Source: Ignisphaera sp. (GTDB taxonomy: Archaea; Thermoproteota; Thermoprotei_A; Sulfolobales; Ignisphaeraceae). Taken from it: DNA of 64,000 nt. The stretch spans positions 124,001 to 188,000 of the forward strand of contig JAWBKZ010000001.1 of NCBI GenBank assembly GCA_038831005.1, given 5' to 3'. Numbering within the stretch: position 1 is the stretch's first letter; each line of letters starts with the position of its first letter. The translations under genes were made by a program, and so were the position numbers. Below, piece by piece: positions 43,910 to 53,719 of this stretch. The notes under the pieces are model-generated. The model did not search any database and had not been told where the DNA came from. It saw only the letters and a list, made by a program, of their open reading frames with translations.

Positions 43910-45397
43910 ATGTCCAAAATCCTTAATAACTTAGGTGGGGTGTTTCCTCCAAGATATGGCCCTGAATGGGGTAGTGGAGGTATATTTGGGCTCAAGTACT
44001 ATAAGGAAACACTATACTTTACATTAGCTTTTGAAGCTGAAGCACACTTCATTAATGACAATGAAAAGGTCTATAGATATGAGCTTGTAGGTCCAGGGCC
44101 TAGATCTGGAGGAGATACATATAATGCTGTTGATGTTGTTGATGAATACATATATTTTGGTGGATGGGTTCATGCACCAGCTGTCTATGTAGGTAGAAAG
44201 AATGGTATGGGCTCCTATATATCGTTTAAGAACAAGTGTAGTCATATACACTCATATGATGTATATAACGCTAGAGTTGAACTTCTATGGAAAGAATGTT
44301 TAAATCATGAAACAGATTGGGTTGGTGAAGTAAGTGAAATAGTGTATGATCCAGCGGGAGATAGACTTCTGCTTGCTAGAGGAGATGGTATGGTTAATCT
44401 AGGTGTATATCAGATTGATAGAAAAGGAGGAAACTATAGGAAGCTATCTAGTGTAGCTGCACAAAAAGGTTCGTACTTCTATGACCATATATGTTTCGAT
44501 ATGTTTAAGGACTGGATTGATGGTGTTATAGGGATACAGTGTGTGGATCTAGTTGAGGATAAGGTTAGGTATCTAGAGCTAAAAGATATAGCCAAGATGA
44601 GTATAGATGGTGGTGAAGTTTCGTGGAGATTACCAGGTTCAGCTACATCGGCTTATGGAAGATTCTTTCTATTCATTCGTGGAGGATTATTGGTTGGAAA
44701 TCCTGTAGATGAATCTATTGAGCCTATAGTGTTCTATAGACTTTTTGATTTTGGATTGTCTGGATATACCCCTAGAAGGTCTATGGCTAAGCCATTTGCT
44801 GGAGGAATACTTGTTGGATTCAATAGCTATTCAGAAGCAACTATAAAGTCTACCAACGAGTATGAAAGAATTCTTTCAAAAGCTACAAATACTATAGTAG
44901 CACCTTCTGTTCTGCTATTTATTGCACCACCGATAGCCAAGATAGTTGGTATCTTTGGTGCTAGAATAACGGGTTTCGAATCCGTGGAAGACAAGCTCAT
45001 TGTAGCTTATGATACTATGGCGAATACGTTTAGATACGATGCTCTACCAATAGATGCTGGATTCAGAGGGTTCACAATTCTAGACCAAGATATAGTCAAT
45101 AGAAATCCTCCACTAAAATTTGTGATCAGAGGATTCCAAGTAGAGAACAGAACCTTTGGAGGAATACCTACAGCAGGTTATCGAGAACCTTCTATAGAGA
45201 TATTGAGTAATAAGGATAACAAGATCTATATATATGAGTATGATTTATCTCTACCACCGACTAGCATAGTACAAGATGTATATACATTATCAAAAGGCAA
45301 AAATGTTCTAGATTTAAAGAGCTATAGAAACTCAATATTGTCGTTCAAACTAGAGAAAGAAGATAGAGAAGCATTGATCAAGATAAATCTCATGTAG
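43910..45397 (+). CDS. DUF2139-like beta-propeller protein
   Basis: About 495 residues, soluble, beta-rich, no signal peptide. It reads like repeated propeller blades (YFGGWVHAPAVYVG, EIVYDPAGDRLLLARGDG, GILVGFNSY, KLIVAYDTM). The opening LGGVFPPRYGPEWGSGGIFG and the middle HIHSYDVYN resemble archaeal DUF2139 proteins, function unknown. This assignment is from memory of the pattern and is uncertain. The start is either this ATG or the GTG at 43883; a G-rich stretch lies 10-15 bases before the ATG. Confidence 0.6.
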   Translation: MSKILNNLGGVFPPRYGPEWGSGGIFGLKYYKETLYFTLAFEAEAHFINDNEKVYRYELVGPGPRSGGDTYNAVDVVDEYIYFGGWVHAPAVYVGRKNGMGSYISFKNKCSHIHSYDVYNARVELLWKECLNHETDWVGEVSEIVYDPAGDRLLLARGDGMVNLGVYQIDRKGGNYRKLSSVAAQKGSYFYDHICFDMFKDWIDGVIGIQCVDLVEDKVRYLELKDIAKMSIDGGEVSWRLPGSATSAYGRFFLFIRGGLLVGNPVDESIEPIVFYRLFDFGLSGYTPRRSMAKPFAGGILVGFNSYSEATIKSTNEYERILSKATNTIVAPSVLLFIAPPIAKIVGIFGARITGFESVEDKLIVAYDTMANTFRYDALPIDAGFRGFTILDQDIVNRNPPLKFVIRGFQVENRTFGGIPTAGYREPSIEILSNKDNKIYIYEYDLSLPPTSIVQDVYTLSKGKNVLDLKSYRNSILSFKLEKEDREALIKINLM

Positions 45398-45529
45398 TAG
45401 GTTTCATATTGTATATCATAATGATAAACAAACAATAGAAATGAACATGAAGTTACATCCAACTTATAATCAATAAACTCTATATATTGATGCTTGTTGA
45501 TGAGGTAAAGGTGTCCAAAATCAGTATAT

Positions 45530-46642
45530 TTATATTGTTACACTAGGCAAAACAGTAAAATCTCTTAGTATCCACACAAATCTTGCAATACCGTTAGATG
45601 ATCTGGTACCCCATTCAGTTCCTATCTCCCAACCTAATAGATAGTGACTAGATATGTTGAACGTTGAATACCTAGTTGTGATATTAACGAAGACTGTTGG
45701 ATCGTAAGCAACATGACCACACTTGATGTTTATTTCCTTAGGTACAAATGCTATGTATTGCCAACCACCCCAAGAAACACTATCTTCTCTCCATACCTCA
45801 AAGATTATGTCAACTCTTGAGCCGTTAACAACTATAGGCACAATTTCTTCACCAACTTTTCTTCCTGCTGGATTAAGATTCTGTCTATAGATCCAAACCA
45901 TTATCTCTACATCACCATTTCCAGGTGATGTACCAGGATTATTTGCTACACTAGGTCGAACTAACCATGCATCTGCAGCTATATTGAAGTTCATTGAAGG
46001 CTCTATATCTTCTATACATATGTGGAAGGATATAACGAAAGGAGTCATCTCACTAATCTTCATTGGAAACTTGACTCCAAAACCATTAGCGTATCGTCTT
46101 CCCCAAGGTTTTCTACCTATATATACTTCAGGATAACCATTTACCCATTCTACTGGCTGTATATCTGTCAAATTAAATTCAGCTTTAATAATGCGTCTAA
46201 TAAGGTCTATTAGTATTTGTTGTGTCCCTTTGTAGCTCTTCATATTCCACGGATTAATTTCAACAAAAGCATCTACAGTATTATCACCATTAACATCTAG
46301 TTCGGTTGAAGATCTCAACGGATACGAAAGTTTGATTTCGGGAGACGCTGTTATAGTTGTGAACTTAATCAAGGTATCCACCAAGGTCTTAGTTAATGTT
46401 TCCGTATACGTGGTATAAAAAGTAAATAGCTTTGTGGTCTCTATTGTTTCTGTTACAGTCATTATTGATTGATGTGTGTGTTGTGTTACTGTGTGATGGT
46501 GTGTAACAATATTTGTTATCGTAACTGTTTTTGTTATCGTAGCTGTTGATGGTTTGGCCGCATTTGAATAGTAGAGATATCCTCCAATAAAACCTATAAC
46601 AATTATTACTATGACAATTAATGGTGCGAGTAATTGTTTCAT
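45530..46642 (-). CDS. Membrane-anchored GH12 endo-beta-glucanase
   Basis: 370 residues. An N-terminal helix (about 5-26) anchors or exports the protein; residues 30-100 are a Thr/Val-rich linker, probably glycosylated. From about 105 on it is a glycoside hydrolase family 12 jelly roll: GYPEVYIGRKPW, NFNIAADAWLV, GDVEIMVWIYRQ with nucleophile Glu246, FEVWRED, GGWQYIAF, and LLGWEIGTEWG with acid/base Glu343. It would hydrolyse internal beta-1,4 (or mixed) glucan bonds outside the cell, as Sulfolobus and Pyrococcus GH12 enzymes do. Both catalytic glutamates are present. Stand-alone gene. Confidence 0.88.
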   Translation of the reverse strand: MKQLLAPLIVIVIIVIGFIGGYLYYSNAAKPSTATITKTVTITNIVTHHHTVTQHTHQSIMTVTETIETTKLFTFYTTYTETLTKTLVDTLIKFTTITASPEIKLSYPLRSSTELDVNGDNTVDAFVEINPWNMKSYKGTQQILIDLIRRIIKAEFNLTDIQPVEWVNGYPEVYIGRKPWGRRYANGFGVKFPMKISEMTPFVISFHICIEDIEPSMNFNIAADAWLVRPSVANNPGTSPGNGDVEIMVWIYRQNLNPAGRKVGEEIVPIVVNGSRVDIIFEVWREDSVSWGGWQYIAFVPKEINIKCGHVAYDPTVFVNITTRYSTFNISSHYLLGWEIGTEWGTRSSNGIARFVWILRDFTVLPSVTI

Positions 46643-46953
46643 GGCTACCTACACCAAGTCGACTATACCTTGGCTAGCTCTAAAAAGTTTTTGATGTGTG
46701 ATATATCATGGAATACCTTAGCCGATCAAGTTAATGGTTGCACTTAGTAGCTACTTATTCAAATATATTATAGTTTCAGAAAGCGGAGTTTTGATATAGA
46801 TAGAGTTTTTGGTAGCTCAAAAATGTGATTTAGTATCAAGATAGATGAAGATATGAGGTGAATTTACATTCTAGGCTAGTTCTATGACTACCATAGAACT
46901 ATTTTTGCATACATGTTAATATTGTTAGTGTGGTGGATGGGGATTGAGGACAT
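46643..46953. other. 311-base gap between the GH12 and polymerase genes
   Basis: Left part carries the GH12 promoter area on the minus strand (weak TATA around 46680-46689, GGTG ribosome site). A 10-base palindrome TGATATATCA lies near 46700. The right part carries the long inverted repeat listed separately. No gene is visible. Confidence 0.5.
46877..46901. repeat. Perfect 10-base inverted repeat
   Basis: TAGTTCTATG and CATAGAACTA with a five-base loop, followed on the plus strand by TTTTTG. It lies 53 bases behind the polymerase stop. On the minus strand the hairpin would be in the polymerase 3' end but without a T run after it; on the plus strand it looks like a terminator but has no gene before it. 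Confidence 0.6.
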
Positions 46954-49764
46954 CTAAATTAGTTTTGATCCCCCAGCTATATCTTCCCAACTAAGGTTTA
47001 GAGCTGTAAACAATTGTTCTAACGTAGACCTCATTGCTTCAACATATTTTTGTACATCTATCTCTCCTATTCTCGCTAACTGTATGGGCTTTACACCTTC
47101 TTTAGATCTAACCTTTACATAGGTTATTATATCTCCAGGAGATATCTCGATACCGTATCTCTGGAGCATAAGAGCGGCTTTAACGTGTTGAGGTGTAGTT
47201 TTTACGTATTCAGATAGGGTTTTTGTCAAACCTATGTGGAAAGCTACTTCGTCTAGTGTCAAAAGTCTATTCTTTAGAAGCAGATAGTATTTCCCTAACG
47301 TGTTTTTAACGTTATCGATAACCTTTACAGCATCTTCAGGCTCATTTATACTCGCTATCTGTTTTATTATATCTGTGAATAGGTTCTTTATGAAGTCTGG
47401 AGTATTTCTTTTCTTACCCATCATACCCTTAATATCTATATCTCCTCCCGATTGTACACCCACGTAATTCTTTTTGAGAGCAAATGCAACAAATCTATAT
47501 GTTTTATCTATCTCTAGTTCAAGACCATAAGTTTCTTCAACCCATTTCTTGAGTTCCTCAAGTTTTGATGATCCAGGATTCCATATGAATAGAGAATCGG
47601 TATCCCCGTAGAGAACCTTTAGATCTAGTTCCTCAGCTTTACTAATTGTTGTAGATATGACCCTTCTACCTAAGGCAGTAACACTTTCAGCTACTGAAGG
47701 AGCATAGAGTGGAAATGTCTCAGCTCCAAAAACGCCATAGGCAGCATTGATGTACACCTTCATAGCTCTTTGAACAACATCGTACCAGCTACGGTATAGT
47801 GGATCTAGGTTCTTATCTTTTGCTTTTTTCTTGTATAGCTTGACTCTAAAGTCTCTTAAAAGTCCTACGATTTCAGATGTTATGCCTACGTTATCCATAC
47901 AAACCTTATGAACAACGTTACCTTTTTCATCAACTACATTGTCAACCTTATTACACGGGATTTTATCAGGATCTATTGTTTCGTAGCTTAGGTTCCATCT
48001 CTTTATAATTGATGGATATAATGATGCGAAATCCAGAACCACAACATTAAAGAATATTCCTTGTGGTGGATCGATAACAATAGCACCTGCATACTTCTTT
48101 CCCTTGATTATGGCTTCAGTAACTTTCCTTCCTTTGAGCATAGATATATCTTCTTTACGTGGTATAATGAATCCTTTACGTCTATGCTCCCAATAAAATA
48201 GGTTCTTGATCCAAGTAGATACCGTTGTTCTACAAACATCCTCTAGTCCAAGTTTGCTTATACGCATAATGAGCAACATAAGTTTCCAGACAAGTTCATC
48301 TGAAAAAGTGGTTAGAGCTAACGTTATTTGGGCATCTCTGATGTTGTATCTGGCAAGTGTTGATAGATCTACTTTACCTAACTCTTCGTCAAGCTGAACC
48401 TTACCTACGCCTAAGAGTGCTTGTGCAACTGAATCAAGATTAACTTCTCTATATCTACCTTCGAATGCATATACTTGTATAGCCTTATTGCTGAAGAACT
48501 TGTAGAGATCTAGGTGGAGAGCTGAAGATAGTTTAGCCACATATTCTACTTTACCGCCTTTCAATATCTTCTTCACTTTTATGTTTATGAATTCATTGGG
48601 GATATTCAACTTGATTGCTCTTATGTAGAGGTACCGTAGATCAAAGTTATCTCCATTGAATGTTAAGACTATAGGGTATCGAGAAAGTATTGTCAGTGCC
48701 TCAAGAATTATCGATACCTCGTTATCGAATATCTCTATCTCTACATTGTCTTCTGGTAAAGGTTGTATCATCTTGAGGTTTTCTCTATACAACACCAAGA
48801 CTTTTCTAACTCCATCGTTTGATGCAAAAGCTATAGACATTATTGGATACGAGGCTTGATCTGGTGAAGGTATTTTACCTTCAAATGGTGTATACACTTC
48901 TATATCTATGGCAATACGTTTAGCCGATACCCATTTAGTTTCAAAGAGCTTAGCCAAGTTGATTGCTGTTTCAATACTTTCAGATCTACTTATCCCTAGA
49001 CTATTAATTAAACTACTCTTTAGATGCTCCTTGTCCACCTCAATGATTTCCTCAATCGAGTTACCTTCTACTCTATAAGGCATGCCGGGTATTAGACTAC
49101 GATCATAGATGTAGTTCACATGATACTTTATGTCCGCTTCCCATGCAGCTGGAACTTTGGTTCTAAGTGATCTTACTGCAAGAGGATCTTTTGTTACAAT
49201 TTTTGTGAATCGTTTAACTGTTTCATGTAGAAGATCGATTTTTTCGACTGTTTCTATGGAATCGAAAGATTTGTGTCTAACAATTTCTGGGATCTTACTC
49301 ACTTTATCGGGTGGAAGATCCGTTAAGAAGTAAGGCTTGTGTCCTGTTTTATCATACCAGTGCAAGAGTGTGTGATGTATAGGATCGTAGAATATTAAGA
49401 CAGCTTTACCAACATCACCATTGTAATCTACATCTAAAAGAAAAGCATAATCAATCCTATCTACGTTATTTGGATAGCTATAGAATTTCACTACCCTTAC
49501 ATTATCCAGATCCATGTTGTTTGGTATATACACCCTCAGACCTGAGTGTATAAGCTTCTTCCACACACTTTCTTCACTATACGGGACTACTGGTTGTTGC
49601 TCGGATTGTTTGAATTCATTAGTACTGTTTACATTACTGACCTTAGATTTAGACACTATTTCGCTCTCTCTACTACCAATTGGTAGAGATTCTCTGCTTT
49701 CTGGTTCTTGGTCTCCAGATCTGTTCTTCTTGATGAATTCTAACAAAGTCTTCTGCTTAGACAC
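46954..49764 (-). CDS. polB: Family B DNA polymerase (PolB1-like replicative type)
   Basis: 936 residues. Proofreading exonuclease motifs: ExoI AIDIEVYTP (about 285), ExoII VLTFNGDNFDLRY, ExoIII YNIRDAQITLAL. Polymerase motif A LDFASLYPSIIKRW (about 578), motif B region KVYINAAYGVFGAE and motif C LYGDTDSLF (about 718) with both aspartates. An N-terminal tail of about 65 hydrophilic residues begins with QKTLLEFI, a good match to the PCNA-interacting peptide, as at the tip of Sulfolobus PolB1. Probably the main or an accessory replicative polymerase, acting with PCNA. Confidence 0.94.
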   Translation of the reverse strand: MSKQKTLLEFIKKNRSGDQEPESRESLPIGSRESEIVSKSKVSNVNSTNEFKQSEQQPVVPYSEESVWKKLIHSGLRVYIPNNMDLDNVRVVKFYSYPNNVDRIDYAFLLDVDYNGDVGKAVLIFYDPIHHTLLHWYDKTGHKPYFLTDLPPDKVSKIPEIVRHKSFDSIETVEKIDLLHETVKRFTKIVTKDPLAVRSLRTKVPAAWEADIKYHVNYIYDRSLIPGMPYRVEGNSIEEIIEVDKEHLKSSLINSLGISRSESIETAINLAKLFETKWVSAKRIAIDIEVYTPFEGKIPSPDQASYPIMSIAFASNDGVRKVLVLYRENLKMIQPLPEDNVEIEIFDNEVSIILEALTILSRYPIVLTFNGDNFDLRYLYIRAIKLNIPNEFINIKVKKILKGGKVEYVAKLSSALHLDLYKFFSNKAIQVYAFEGRYREVNLDSVAQALLGVGKVQLDEELGKVDLSTLARYNIRDAQITLALTTFSDELVWKLMLLIMRISKLGLEDVCRTTVSTWIKNLFYWEHRRKGFIIPRKEDISMLKGRKVTEAIIKGKKYAGAIVIDPPQGIFFNVVVLDFASLYPSIIKRWNLSYETIDPDKIPCNKVDNVVDEKGNVVHKVCMDNVGITSEIVGLLRDFRVKLYKKKAKDKNLDPLYRSWYDVVQRAMKVYINAAYGVFGAETFPLYAPSVAESVTALGRRVISTTISKAEELDLKVLYGDTDSLFIWNPGSSKLEELKKWVEETYGLELEIDKTYRFVAFALKKNYVGVQSGGDIDIKGMMGKKRNTPDFIKNLFTDIIKQIASINEPEDAVKVIDNVKNTLGKYYLLLKNRLLTLDEVAFHIGLTKTLSEYVKTTPQHVKAALMLQRYGIEISPGDIITYVKVRSKEGVKPIQLARIGEIDVQKYVEAMRSTLEQLFTALNLSWEDIAGGSKLI

Positions 49765-49863
49765 GTCTAAGTCCCTTAGTCATACCAGTACTAAACCACA
49801 TTGTATGTATTCTATCCCCGTATAATAGTAATGTATAGATGTGTTTATAAAGTCTGTGCATTA

Positions 49864-50610
49864 TTAGCGGTATGGAAAAATATGGTTCAATTCATATTTT
49901 TTCTTTTTCTCTTCATATTCATCTCTACTCATAATAGGTTTGGCAGGAATACCCGCCACAACGGTGTACGGTTCTACACTTTTTGTGACAACAGATCCAG
50001 CAGCTATGACAGCTTCTTTACCGATCACTATTCCAGGGGTTACTATAGTGTTTGCACCTATAACTACTCCGTCCTCTATTATGGTTTCTATAATCCTTCT
50101 ACTCGGTGGATATCTATCATTTGTAAAAACAACCCTTGGTGCTATAAATACGTTGGATCCTATCCTAACCTTAGGCGGTATATATACGTAAGTCTGTATA
50201 ATGGTGTTCATTCCTACATCAACATTGCCATCGATGACTGTGCCTGTACCTATCTTGCATCTAGATCTGATTACAGTTCTTTCTCTAATAAGTACATTGT
50301 GTCCAAATATAACGTCGTCCTCTATAGATGTATCCTCGTATATTGTTGTACCACTACGAATAATAACGTTATTACCTATGCTTGCTCCGCTACTTATATC
50401 GTCAATGATTTCGTCAAGTAAACCTGCATAACCGCTTCTAATGATCTTAAGCAGTTTATCTTGAGTTATGTAGCCTATAACTACGTTGTTGTCGATAAAC
50501 CCATTAGAGCCTATACGTGTAGAACCATAGATCTTCACGTTATTCCCCAGAACAGTCCCGTTTCCCACCGAGGTATTTTTACCTATAAACCTTATGCTAA
50601 TAACTATCAC
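49864..50610 (-). CDS. Left-handed beta-helix (hexapeptide) acyltransferase
   Basis: About 248 residues made of hexapeptide repeats ([LIV]-G-x4), for example IGKNTSVGNGTVLGNNVKI, IGNNVIIRSGTTI and VGMNTIIQTYVYIP. VFTNDRYPPS in the second half is typical of sugar N- or O-acyltransferases of the WbpD/QdtC type that acetylate amino sugars; the final VVAGIPAKPI coil is also standard. A role in surface polysaccharide or N-glycan synthesis is likely. The start is taken at a GTG at 50610; the frame extends to 50634, which sits at the predicted transcription start. Confidence 0.82.
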   Translation of the reverse strand: MIVISIRFIGKNTSVGNGTVLGNNVKIYGSTRIGSNGFIDNNVVIGYITQDKLLKIIRSGYAGLLDEIIDDISSGASIGNNVIIRSGTTIYEDTSIEDDVIFGHNVLIRERTVIRSRCKIGTGTVIDGNVDVGMNTIIQTYVYIPPKVRIGSNVFIAPRVVFTNDRYPPSRRIIETIIEDGVVIGANTIVTPGIVIGKEAVIAAGSVVTKSVEPYTVVAGIPAKPIMSRDEYEEKKKKYELNHIFPYR

Positions 50611-50742
50611 CTGTGGAGTTCTGATGTGATACACATGTTATACACAAGTATTTTATAAATATTGTTTCATGCATCTTGGATTTAAAGCAATAAGCCTTAT
50701 TAATCCTAAACATAGTAAGGCTAATCGTGAGGTATGAAAAGC

Positions 50743-53628
50743 ATGGGCAATCCAGTAAAGAAATATGTGTACCAGTTTGAAGAAGGTGATCCTGAGAACA
50801 AGAGGCTCTTTGGAGGGAAAGGAGCAAGTCTCATAAGAATGGTTAAAGTAGGACTACCTGTTCCACCAGGTTTCATAATAACTACAGAAACATGTGTAGA
50901 TTTCTATGCTCCTAGAAAGAGTGAAGTAGACTACATAGAGTTTGAGTTATCGAAGAATCCTCCGCCAGAAGTTCGAGACAAGCTTATAGAGAATGTGTGG
51001 AACATAATAAACTCCCTAAGTTTACCCAGTGGGTTATGGGAACAGGTTGTAGAAAATGTCAAAATAATTGAGCAAAAGACGGGCAAGAAGTTTGGAGACC
51101 CAAATAACCCACTACTTGTATCTGTCAGAAGTGGTGCACCTATCTCAATGCCCGGTATGATGGATACAGTCCTAAACCTTGGTCTAAACGATGAAGTTGT
51201 TGTGGGTTTGGCTAAGTTAACCAATAACGAGTGGTTTGCATATGATGCTTACAGAAGATTCATCAATATGTTCGGTAAGATAGTTCTTAGTATAGACGAG
51301 AAATTATTCAATAAGGTTTTTGAAGAGCTTAACGAGAAATATGTTAAAGAGGTTACACAGAGATTTGCAGACGAGATAGCTAATGTGAAGGCTAAGTTCC
51401 CGACTTATTCACCTAGGCTAGATGCTCAACCACCTAGAGAACTTGCACCAAATCTATGGAAGAGGTCTGTTGAGTACCTCAAGGAACTTGTAAACCAATT
51501 CAAAGCCATAGTTAAAGAGAATTGGGGAGAATTTCCACAAGATCCATGGAAACAGCTAGAGCTTGCAGTAAAGGCTGTTTTTAGATCGTGGATGAACCCA
51601 AGAGCTATTTACTATAGAATATTCAATAAGGTTACACCAGATATAGCTCACTGTACAGCTGTAAATGTTGTCACAATGGTTTTCGGCAACATGGGATGGG
51701 ATAGCGGAACTGGTGTAGTATTCACTAGGAACGTTGCTACTGGTGAAGATGAGCTTTATGGAGAGTACCTTCCAAACGCTCAAGGAGAAGATGTTGTAGC
51801 AGGTATTAGAACACCTTTCCCAGTTGCAGAACTCAAGAAGATGTTCCCAGAACTTTATGATCAGCTGTATAAAGCATCAAAACAGCTTGAAAGAGCACTT
51901 AAAGAAGTTCAAGACATTGAGTTTACAGTTGAGAGAGGTAAGCTCTACTTCCTACAGCATAGAGATGCCAAGATGACTCCACTAGCTAGGGTTAGAACAG
52001 CTGTTGACATGGTTAAGGAGGGCATAATAACGAAGGAGGAAGCGATACTCAAAGTTAAAGCAGAACACGTGATACAGCTTCTATATCCAAGGATAGATCC
52101 AAATGCTAAAGCTAAACCAATAGCCAAAGGATTACCAGCTTCACCTGGAGCTGTAAGTGGACAAATTGTTTTCCATCCAGATGATGCTGTTGCATGGGCT
52201 AAAGAGGGTAAGAAGGTTATACTTGTCAGAATAGAGACTAAACCCGACGATGTCCACGGATTCTATGCGGCTGTAGGTATACTCACAAGTAGAGGAGGTA
52301 TGACAAGTCACGCAGCTGTTGTTGCTAGAGCTATAGGTAAAACTGCTGTTGTTGGTGCTGAAGCTCTAGATGTACGTGAGGAAGAAAAGCACTTTAAGGT
52401 AGGAGATATCGTGGTTAAAGAAGGCGACTGGATCACAATAGATGGTAACTCAGGTAATGTTTACCTAGGTATAGTTCCGACTATAGAAGGTGGCTTAATA
52501 CCTGAGCTCGCAGAGATACTGAACTGGGCTGACGAAGTTAGAAAGCTAGGCGTTAGAGCTAATGCTGATGTACCTGAAGATGCTGAAGTTGCCCTCAAGT
52601 TTGGTGCAGAAGGCATTGGACTACTTAGAATAGAGAGAATGTTTAGGAAACCCGAAAGACTAGAGCTTCTGAGGAAAGTTATCCTCTCTGAATCGGTAGA
52701 AGAGAGAGTTAAGAATCTAGAACCTCTAGCATCTATGATTAAAGAAGACTTCAAAGGTATATTCAAGATAATGAACAGCAAACCTGTAATTGTACGTCTA
52801 ATTGATCCACCGCTCCATGAGTTCTTACCTAAACCTGAGGAAGTTCTTCAAGAAATATATGAGCTGAAGGCCAGAGGAGCTTCAGAGAATGTTATAAAGG
52901 AGAAAGAGTGGTTATTGAGAAGAGTAAGAGCTTTACAAGAAGCTAACCCAATGCTTGGTCATAGAGGTGTTAGAGTAGGTGTAACTAATCCAGAGATCTA
53001 CTACTATCTATCCAAAGCAATACTAGAGGCTACAGCAGAACTAGTTAAGGAGGGATACAACCCAATAGTCGAGATAATGATTCCACAAGTATCAGATGTA
53101 AATGAAATCAGGTACGTGAAGCAAAAAGCAATACTACCTGTTCTAGAAGATGTTGAGAAAAGATATGGAGTTAAACTAAACGTGAAGATAGGAACAATGG
53201 TTGAAACAGTTAGAGCCTGTCTAGCCATGAACGAAATAGCCAAGGAGATAGACTTCATAAGCTTTGGAACTAACGACTTGACACAAGCAGCTTTCAGCTT
53301 CAGTAGAGATGATGTAGAGAACAAATTTATGCCATTCTACCTACAGGAAAAGATCTTGCCTAACAACCCATTCCAGACACTAGATGTAAAAGGTGTAGGT
53401 AAACTCATAGAGATAGCAGTAAAATCCGCTAGAGAAAACAACCCGAAGATCGAGATAGGGATCTGTGGAGAGCACGGAGGAGATCCAGACTCAATAATGT
53501 TCTTGTATAAAGCAGGACTAGACTATGTATCTGCATCACCTTTCAGAGTACCTGTAGCAAGACTAGCAGCAGCACAAGCAACAATTAAATACACAAAGAA
53601 GGATGTAAAAGTTAGTTACGACGTATAA
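50743..53628 (+). CDS. ppdK: Pyruvate, phosphate dikinase
   Basis: About 961 residues. ATP-grasp domain at the N-terminus (GGKGASLIRMVKVGLPVPPG, VRSGAPISMPGMMDTVLNLG), swivelling domain with catalytic His in GGMTSHAAVVARA (about 520-530), and PEP/pyruvate barrel with GIGLLRIERMF, PMLGHRGVR, SFGTNDLTQ and the catalytic Cys in IGICGEHGGDP (about 905). Interconverts PEP + PPi + AMP with pyruvate + Pi + ATP. Longer than typical bacterial PPDK (about 875). In barrel motif GLxRxEHM the usual T-E-H is I-E-R. GAGGT nine bases before the ATG at 50743 favours this start over 50734. Confidence 0.95.
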   Translation: MGNPVKKYVYQFEEGDPENKRLFGGKGASLIRMVKVGLPVPPGFIITTETCVDFYAPRKSEVDYIEFELSKNPPPEVRDKLIENVWNIINSLSLPSGLWEQVVENVKIIEQKTGKKFGDPNNPLLVSVRSGAPISMPGMMDTVLNLGLNDEVVVGLAKLTNNEWFAYDAYRRFINMFGKIVLSIDEKLFNKVFEELNEKYVKEVTQRFADEIANVKAKFPTYSPRLDAQPPRELAPNLWKRSVEYLKELVNQFKAIVKENWGEFPQDPWKQLELAVKAVFRSWMNPRAIYYRIFNKVTPDIAHCTAVNVVTMVFGNMGWDSGTGVVFTRNVATGEDELYGEYLPNAQGEDVVAGIRTPFPVAELKKMFPELYDQLYKASKQLERALKEVQDIEFTVERGKLYFLQHRDAKMTPLARVRTAVDMVKEGIITKEEAILKVKAEHVIQLLYPRIDPNAKAKPIAKGLPASPGAVSGQIVFHPDDAVAWAKEGKKVILVRIETKPDDVHGFYAAVGILTSRGGMTSHAAVVARAIGKTAVVGAEALDVREEEKHFKVGDIVVKEGDWITIDGNSGNVYLGIVPTIEGGLIPELAEILNWADEVRKLGVRANADVPEDAEVALKFGAEGIGLLRIERMFRKPERLELLRKVILSESVEERVKNLEPLASMIKEDFKGIFKIMNSKPVIVRLIDPPLHEFLPKPEEVLQEIYELKARGASENVIKEKEWLLRRVRALQEANPMLGHRGVRVGVTNPEIYYYLSKAILEATAELVKEGYNPIVEIMIPQVSDVNEIRYVKQKAILPVLEDVEKRYGVKLNVKIGTMVETVRACLAMNEIAKEIDFISFGTNDLTQAAFSFSRDDVENKFMPFYLQEKILPNNPFQTLDVKGVGKLIEIAVKSARENNPKIEIGICGEHGGDPDSIMFLYKAGLDYVSASPFRVPVARLAAAQATIKYTKKDVKVSYDV

Positions 53629-53719
53629 TATATCCTTTTTATCCTCTTTTTAAATCAATTTCCACATCTTTATATCCAATATACATCTATATGTCTTCAT
53701 CTATAAACTTATATACCTT

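Noticed and set aside
49801-50421. 206-codon open frame on the plus strand opposite the hexapeptide acyltransferase
   Set aside because: Its codons mirror the repetitive minus-strand gene, the protein is Tyr/Cys/Asn-rich without any fold, and the minus-strand product has clear hexapeptide repeats.
53004-53324. Open frames of about 100 codons on the minus strand within the PPDK gene (also 50931-51224 and 52461-52781)
   Set aside because: Shadows of a strongly biased plus-strand gene with intact catalytic motifs throughout.
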